This document shows positions 6,883-10,905 of a stretch of 10,905 nt of DNA, piece by piece. Within the stretch, counting starts at the first letter, position 1, and each line of letters starts with the position of its first letter. Made by a program: the position numbers and the translations under genes. Below the pieces are notes generated by a model that did no database searches, was not told where the DNA came from, and saw only the letters and a program-made list of their open reading frames with translations. Source of the DNA: Desulfuromonadales bacterium. GTDB lineage: Bacteria > Desulfobacterota > Desulfuromonadia > Desulfuromonadales > BM103. The stretch spans positions 1-10,905 of the forward strand of contig JAUWTX010000043.1 of NCBI GenBank assembly GCA_030614505.1, in the 5' to 3' direction.

Positions 6883-8418
6883 ATGTCGGATGATAAACGT
6901 TTTTACCTGACAACCCCGATTTATTACGTCAATGACGTTCCCCATATCGGTCACGCCTACACAACCCTGGCTTGCGATGTGATGGCTCGCTACAAACGTG
7001 CACGTGGTTATGAAGTCTTCTTTGCGACCGGCACCGATGAACATGGCCAAAAAGTAGAAAAAGCAGCCCATGCCAAGGGTGAGACCCCATTGGAACTGGC
7101 TGACCGCGTCGTCAAGCGTTTTCAGGCTCTCTGGGAAAAACTGAACATCTCAAACACTGATTTTATCCGCACCTCCCAAGAGCGCCATAAACAGGCTGTT
7201 CAGAAGATGTTTCGCACCATAGAAGCCAAGGGAGATATCTACCTTGGTGAATATGAAGACTGGTATTGTACTCCCTGCGAAACTTTCTGGACCGAGACCA
7301 ACTTGCTCGATGGCAACTGCCCCGACTGCGGAAGACCGACTGATAAGCTCAAGGAAGAGTCTTATTTTTTCCGTATGAGCAAATACCAGGAGCAGATGCT
7401 GGCGCACATCGAAGCCAACCCCGATTTCATCCAGCCTAAAACCCGGCGCAACGAGATTCTCAGCTTTCTTCGTGAAGGATTACGCGATCTCTCTATTTCG
7501 CGCACGACCTTCTCTTGGGGAATTCCAGTCCCGGACAACGAAAAACACGTTATTTACGTCTGGTTTGATGCTCTGACAAACTATATCAGCACTCTTGGCT
7601 ACCCGAATGACAGTGACGGCAATTTCAACAAGTTCTGGCCATGCGATGTCCATGTTATCGGTAAGGATATCCTGCGTTTCCACACCGTCTACTGGCCGAC
7701 CTTCCTATTAGCAGCCGGCATCCCTCTGCCAAAGAAAGTCTTTGCCCATGGCTGGTGGACTGTCGAAGGTCAGAAGATGAGCAAGAGTCTGGCCAATGTG
7801 GTCGAACCAAACATGCTTATCGACAAGTACGGCGTTGATGCCATCCGCTACTTCCTGTTACGCGAAGTCCCCTTCGGTCTCGATGGCGACTTCTCCCACA
7901 GCGCTTTGGTACATCGCATTAATTCCGATCTGGCCAACGACCTCGGCAACCTGGTCAGTCGCTCCACGGCAATGCTCAGCAAATACTTTAAAGGTGAACT
8001 GACAACTCCCGGCGAAGCAACGGATATCGACAAAGTCCTACAGGATAAATTCATCCGGCAGATTGGTGTTGTCGATGAACAGATGGAAGCTCTTGCTTTC
8101 AATAAAGCCCTGCAATCAATCTGGGAACTGGTTCGTGCCGCCAACAAGTATATTGACGACTCTGCCCCCTGGACTCTCGCCAAAGATGATAATCAGCGTG
8201 AACGGCTCGGTACTGTCATGTACAACCTGCTCGAGGCAATTCGCCTGATCAGCCTGCTTGTCACCCCCTTTATGCCTGAAACCGGCGCCAAGATCTGCAC
8301 GATTCTCGGCATTGACCCGAAAGACCAGCAACTGGACAAGCATGACACATGGGGGTTACTGCAACCGGGGACTATGGTTGAAAAGGCAGCTCCTCTTTTT
8401 CCGAGGATAGAAACTTAA
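6883..8418 (+). CDS. metG: Methionyl-tRNA synthetase (short form)
   Basis: Class I synthetase charging tRNA-Met, including initiator tRNA, in the cytoplasm. The 511-residue protein has HIGH (21-24) in the Rossmann catalytic domain, one zinc knuckle made by Cys129, Cys132, Cys146 and Cys149 (CTPC...CPDC), KMSKS (298-302), and the helical anticodon-binding domain that follows, with WELVRAANKYIDDSAPW near 410-427. It ends at LFPRIET, so the C-terminal EMAPII/Trbp111-like tRNA-binding and dimerisation domain found in B. subtilis MetS and E. coli MetG is absent; this is a known natural form, probably monomeric. ATG 6883 follows GGGAGA and lies 2 bp after the ricT stop. A 7-bp repeat hairpin begins 4 bp after its stop codon, separating it from the tatD fusion gene. 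Confidence 0.97.
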   Translation: MSDDKRFYLTTPIYYVNDVPHIGHAYTTLACDVMARYKRARGYEVFFATGTDEHGQKVEKAAHAKGETPLELADRVVKRFQALWEKLNISNTDFIRTSQERHKQAVQKMFRTIEAKGDIYLGEYEDWYCTPCETFWTETNLLDGNCPDCGRPTDKLKEESYFFRMSKYQEQMLAHIEANPDFIQPKTRRNEILSFLREGLRDLSISRTTFSWGIPVPDNEKHVIYVWFDALTNYISTLGYPNDSDGNFNKFWPCDVHVIGKDILRFHTVYWPTFLLAAGIPLPKKVFAHGWWTVEGQKMSKSLANVVEPNMLIDKYGVDAIRYFLLREVPFGLDGDFSHSALVHRINSDLANDLGNLVSRSTAMLSKYFKGELTTPGEATDIDKVLQDKFIRQIGVVDEQMEALAFNKALQSIWELVRAANKYIDDSAPWTLAKDDNQRERLGTVMYNLLEAIRLISLLVTPFMPETGAKICTILGIDPKDQQLDKHDTWGLLQPGTMVEKAAPLFPRIET

Positions 8419-8422
8419 AACC

Positions 8423-8500
8423 GGAACGCGGGATGAGGGACGCGGAACGCGAAGACCTTGAAGTTGATTTTCTCGTCCCTCGTTCCGCGTTCCGCGTCCC
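8423..8500. repeat. Second inverted array of 7-bp repeats, between metG and tatD
   Basis: The left arm (8423-8450) is four 7-bp units: GGAACGC, GGGATGA, GGGACGC, GGAACGC. The right arm (8473-8500) is four inverted units: TCGTCCC, TCGTTCC, GCGTTCC, GCGTCCC. Pairing 8423-8443 with 8473-8493 gives 18 of 21 matches by eye, with a loop of about 29 nt. It is the same architecture as the array at 7-142 (7-bp period, opposed arms, unit framed by GCG) but with a different variable part. A T-rich stretch (TTGTTTTTAG, 8501-8510) follows, so partial termination or mRNA processing between metG and the tatD fusion is possible. Confidence 0.8.
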
Positions 8501-8532
8501 TTGTTTTTAGTCCCGCGCTACGGAAATTTTTC

Positions 8533-9924
8533 ATGAAAAACTTACAGTCCCTGCTCGTCGATTCCCACGCCCATCTAGACTCAAAACCCTACAAGACCGA
8601 TCTCGATGCAGTCATCGAACGAGCTCGTGACAACGGTGTAGGCCATATCCTGACAGTCGGTTGCGACCTGGAGAGCTCACGCGCCAGCATTGACCTTGCC
8701 CTGCGTTACCCCAACATCTATGCAGCGGTCGGTATACATCCGCACGATGCCAGCACTGTGAATGATGACGTTATTGCTGAGCTCGCGCGCATGATCGAGT
8801 CGGTGGACAAGATTGTTGCCGTCGGTGAAACCGGGCTCGACTTTTACCGGGACCATTCACCTCGGGATCAACAGAGGGACTCCTTCCGCAGACACATCCA
8901 GTTAGCCAAAGACTCCGACAAACCATTGATCATTCATGATCGTGATGCGCATGATGAAGTTATCCAGATAATGCAGGAAGAGAATGCCGCCGAAATAGGC
9001 GGTGTACTGCATTGTTTTTCCGGTGACCTGGCCATGGCCCGCAAATGTGTGGAGATGGGCTTCTACATATCATTTGCGGGACCCTTGACCTATCCGAAGA
9101 ACGATGCGTTACGTAAAATCGCCCAGACCCTGCCAATCGACGTTATGTTGGTAGAAACCGACTGCCCATACCTCTCCCCGCAGAATTGGCGCGGCAAACG
9201 CTGTGAACCAGCCTACGTTCGAGCAACGGCCGAAAAGCTTGCCGAGGTCAAGGGTTTGACTCTAGAAGACGTTGCCCGCATAACCAGCCTTAATGCCTGG
9301 CGTCTGTTCGGCATCGGTGAAATTGATCAGAGTACGCGTATCGCCTACGTGATCCGCAACAGCCTTTATCTCAACATAACCAACCGCTGTACCAATAGCT
9401 GCACCTTCTGCGCAAAATTCAAGGATTTCACGGTAAAAGGGCACCAACTCTGTCTGGAACGGGAACCAACGGTTAATGACGTGATGACTGCTATCGGTGA
9501 CCCGTCCGGCTATGACGAAGTTGTTTTTTGTGGCTATGGCGAGCCTTTATTGCGCCTCGATCTTGTCAAAGAGGTTGCAAGCTACCTGAAGCAAAAGAAC
9601 ATCACAGTGCGCATTAACACCGACGGTCAGGCCAGCCTGGTTCACGGGCGTAATATCCTGCCGGAACTGGCAGGACTGGTTGACTCGATCAGCGTTTCAC
9701 TTAATGCACCCGATGCAGCAACTTACCAGAAAATATGTCGTTCTGATTTCGGTGAGCAGGGCTATGAAGCCTTGAAGGATTTCCTTCGCGAAGCCAGGCA
9801 GCATATCCCCACGGTTACAGCCACGGCGGTGACTCTTCCGGGGATAGATATCAATGCGTGTCGTAAGGTTGCCGATGAGTTGCAGGTGGAATTCAGGGCC
9901 AGAGTTTATAACGAGGTAGGGTAA
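8533..9924 (+). CDS. TatD family nuclease fused to a radical SAM domain
   Basis: Bifunctional-looking 463-residue protein. Residues 1 to about 262 are a complete TatD-type metal-dependent amidohydrolase fold: HxH His12/His14, Glu99 in VGETGLDFY, His135, His160 in GGVLHCFSG and Asp210 in VETDCPYLSP, the expected two-metal ligands of this DNase/3'-5' exonuclease family. After a short linker, residues 276-463 form a compact radical SAM domain with CTNSCTFC (Cys286, Cys290, Cys293), GYGEP (334-338) and SISVSLNAP. This domain matches the 'radical SAM protein, TatD family-associated' group, found next to or fused with TatD in other genomes; its substrate is unknown to me. I chose ATG 8533 (MKNLQ) over an in-frame TTG at 8458, because the extra 25 residues are simply the translated 7-bp repeat arm. 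The Shine-Dalgarno sequence is poor. It lies last in the tmk-metG cluster, where B. subtilis has TatD-family yabD. Confidence 0.92.
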   Translation: MKNLQSLLVDSHAHLDSKPYKTDLDAVIERARDNGVGHILTVGCDLESSRASIDLALRYPNIYAAVGIHPHDASTVNDDVIAELARMIESVDKIVAVGETGLDFYRDHSPRDQQRDSFRRHIQLAKDSDKPLIIHDRDAHDEVIQIMQEENAAEIGGVLHCFSGDLAMARKCVEMGFYISFAGPLTYPKNDALRKIAQTLPIDVMLVETDCPYLSPQNWRGKRCEPAYVRATAEKLAEVKGLTLEDVARITSLNAWRLFGIGEIDQSTRIAYVIRNSLYLNITNRCTNSCTFCAKFKDFTVKGHQLCLEREPTVNDVMTAIGDPSGYDEVVFCGYGEPLLRLDLVKEVASYLKQKNITVRINTDGQASLVHGRNILPELAGLVDSISVSLNAPDAATYQKICRSDFGEQGYEALKDFLREARQHIPTVTATAVTLPGIDINACRKVADELQVEFRARVYNEVG

Positions 9925-10050
9925 AAAGCTCTCGTTCTTTGTTGATTTGCTAGCATACGGTGAATACCAATTCGCAAAGTTATGCTTCTGGGTGTTTCAC
10001 ATTGCAGGGAGATTTTCGGTGTCTTAAGTTTAGCTAGATTTGGAACAGGC

Positions 10051-10081
10051 CCCCATGTGTCAGCATAGTTGTCACATGGGG
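10051..10081. other. 9-bp inverted repeat, possible terminator or RNA element
   Basis: CCCCATGTG (10051-10059) pairs perfectly with CACATGGGG (10073-10081) across a 13-nt loop. The downstream sequence CTTGGTTTAT has only a short U-run, so it is a poor intrinsic terminator on the plus strand; it could be an operator palindrome or an RNA structure. Confidence 0.45.
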
Positions 10082-10121
10082 CTTGGTTTATAGGAATTTA
10101 GAGGGTATATTGAATGACCAC

Positions 10122-10160
10122 AAGCCATCTGCACAACTGCGGGTGGCTTTACTTGTTATT
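10122..10160 (+). terminator. Intrinsic terminator-like hairpin
   Basis: AAGCCATCTGCA (10122-10133) pairs with TGCGGGTGGCTT (10138-10149) along all 12 positions, two of them G-U, closing a CAAC tetraloop. It is followed by a T-rich tail, TTACTTGTTATT. This is the best terminator in the window for transcription reading out of the tatD fusion, although it lies about 200 bp beyond that gene's stop. Alternatively it ends a small RNA made within the gap, or attenuates the gene starting at 10236. Confidence 0.6.
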
Positions 10161-10235
10161 GTAATAGGGGGAGATGTGTAGTTCTTATATATGAATACAA
10201 CAGCATTTATCTAATATGTAAGCTGGAGTGGATCG

Positions 10236-10905
10236 ATGTCAAAACCCTCTGAAAAATTGACTGCCCGTGAGTTCGTCTGGGAACACAGGTTACGCCAAAG
10301 GATAATCTTGGAGCGAATCATTTTGACGGTAGGCAATCCTAAAGAGAAGTACCGGGCGAAACAGTTTTTAGTGGCAATGGAAAAGGCTAACCCCAAACTT
10401 TTTGAAGATATCGGTCACCATACTACCGAACTTCTCGAAGATATCGAGCACCACGCTCCTGAACTGTTCGACGATAGCGAGTATTCCAAAGCTAAGGGAC
10501 GCAAGACAGCGTTAAAGTTGCCCAAAGATTTACTTTGGGAGGATAGAATCATTCGGAGGGCCGTCAAGGAGTACAGAGACCTCTTCCACCCCTGTGATTT
10601 TTTTTTCAACAATGCCATGAAGGGTCTACAGTACTTGAATAACCTCCTGCCAGAATTATTCGCCAGGGCCGGGATTCAGGCAATTGAGCAAAGAGATCAG
10701 ATTTTGACCTTTGAGATTTATTGTAAATGTAACTGCGCCAGCGAAGAGGAACGCCAACCAGCTGACTCATTCAAAATCACAAACCGAGGCCGTTTTAAGA
10801 ACGCCTCAAAGCGGATAACCTATGCCAAGCAGACTCTAGAGAGCACTGGTAACAGCAGGCAGAGTGATTGGCAGTTCTTTTTGGACAGGATCAGGGAAGT
10901 TGCAC
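10236..10905 (+). CDS. Unrecognised charged protein with duplicated domain (partial, runs off window)
   Basis: An open frame from ATG 10236 to the window edge, 223 codons without a stop. GGAG lies 7 bases before the ATG. I do not recognise the family. The product is rich in Lys, Arg and Glu. Residues 12-61 and 98-147 look like two copies of one domain: WE.R at 15-18 and 101-104, NP or HP near 34 and 118, and P-K/E-LF at 53-56 and 139-142, with the Trp-to-Pro distance equal to 38 in both. The first copy runs into three 11-residue tandem repeats (53-85). A CKCNC cluster (163-167) follows the second copy, after hydrophobic residues FEIY. No signal peptide or membrane segment is evident. It uses more AGG, AGA, CGA and TTA/TTG codons than the housekeeping genes to its left, hinting at a different origin. 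The 3' end is missing, so the function is left open. Confidence 0.7.
   Translation, partial: MSKPSEKLTAREFVWEHRLRQRIILERIILTVGNPKEKYRAKQFLVAMEKANPKLFEDIGHHTTELLEDIEHHAPELFDDSEYSKAKGRKTALKLPKDLLWEDRIIRRAVKEYRDLFHPCDFFFNNAMKGLQYLNNLLPELFARAGIQAIEQRDQILTFEIYCKCNCASEEERQPADSFKITNRGRFKNASKRITYAKQTLESTGNSRQSDWQFFLDRIREVA
10392..10490 (+). repeat. Three 33-bp tandem units encoding an 11-residue repeat
   Basis: Units at 10392-10424, 10425-10457 and 10458-10490 encode PKLFEDIGHHT, TELLEDIEHHA and PELFDDSEYSK. The first two match at 25 of 33 bases by eye; the third is more diverged. The pattern P/T-E-L-F/L-E/D-D is acidic and amphipathic. The units are contiguous without spacers, so this is not a CRISPR array. 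Confidence 0.8.

Larger units (their letters stand above)
9925..10235. other. Gene-free stretch with two hairpins
   Basis: No convincing gene or tRNA was found in these 311 bases. The stretch is more AT-rich than the coding DNA to the left. It contains a weak inverted repeat AGCATA/TATGCT (9952-9957 and 9981-9986), a 9-bp hairpin (10051-10081) and a 12-bp terminator-like hairpin (10122-10149). A 16-codon frame (10114-10164) spans the second hairpin. The start of the unrecognised gene at 10236 lies immediately after. No clear promoter could be fixed. Confidence 0.6.

Noticed and set aside
8458..8532. 25-residue N-terminal extension of the TatD fusion from a TTG
   Set aside because: It is the translated right arm of the 7-bp repeat array; the family N terminus begins just before VDSHAHLD.
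9952..9986. AGCATA/TATGCT inverted repeat as an attachment site
   Set aside because: Only 6 bp, with no tRNA, integrase or direct repeat nearby.
10392..10490. Possible CRISPR-like repeats of 33 bp
   Set aside because: The units are contiguous, diverged and in frame within a protein gene; there are no spacers.
10211..10618. Two minus-strand frames of 61 and 67 codons at the right end
   Set aside because: Both are opposite the longer frame from 10236, which has a good ribosome-binding site and internal protein repeats.

Overview
The window looks like a chromosomal segment of a Gram-negative anaerobe of the Desulfuromonas/Geobacter type (Desulfuromonadales). This is inferred from three things: the order rnc - Elp3-like radical SAM - era - galE diverging from tmk - holB - ricT/PSP1 - metG - tatD, a TatD protein fused to a radical SAM domain, and intergenic 7-bp repeat hairpins. 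No rRNA, tRNA, CRISPR or insertion sequence was seen.

Left half (about 124-3850, all on the minus strand): a tightly overlapping cluster transcribed right to left. rnc (RNase III) overlaps an Elp3-like radical SAM gene by 4 bp. That gene overlaps era (ribosome-assembly GTPase) by 8 bp, and era overlaps galE (UDP-glucose 4-epimerase) by 8 bp. The overlaps imply one transcript with translational coupling. galE ends inside an inverted array of GC-rich 7-bp repeats that fills positions 7-142.

Centre (about 3851-4051): a divergent intergenic region with an outward-facing sigma70-like promoter for each cluster, whose -35 boxes abut at a CAATTG palindrome.

Right half (4052-9924, plus strand): tmk (thymidylate kinase), holB (clamp-loader delta prime), a PSP1/RicT family protein with a long basic low-complexity tail, metG (methionyl-tRNA synthetase without the C-terminal tRNA-binding domain), and a 463-residue TatD nuclease/radical SAM fusion. 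The tmk-holB-ricT-metG-tatD order resembles the tmk...holB-yaaT...metS-yabD region of Bacillus subtilis. A second 7-bp-repeat inverted array sits between metG and the tatD fusion.

Right end (9925-10905): housekeeping synteny stops. A 311-bp gene-free stretch carries two hairpins, the second a convincing intrinsic terminator. It is followed by an unrecognised open reading frame that runs off the window, with good ribosome-binding signals, an internal domain duplication and an 11-residue tandem repeat. This is the least explained part of the window. The most unusual items overall are the heptad-repeat hairpins, the repeat-expanded radical SAM enzyme, the TatD-radical SAM fusion and the terminal duplicated-domain protein.
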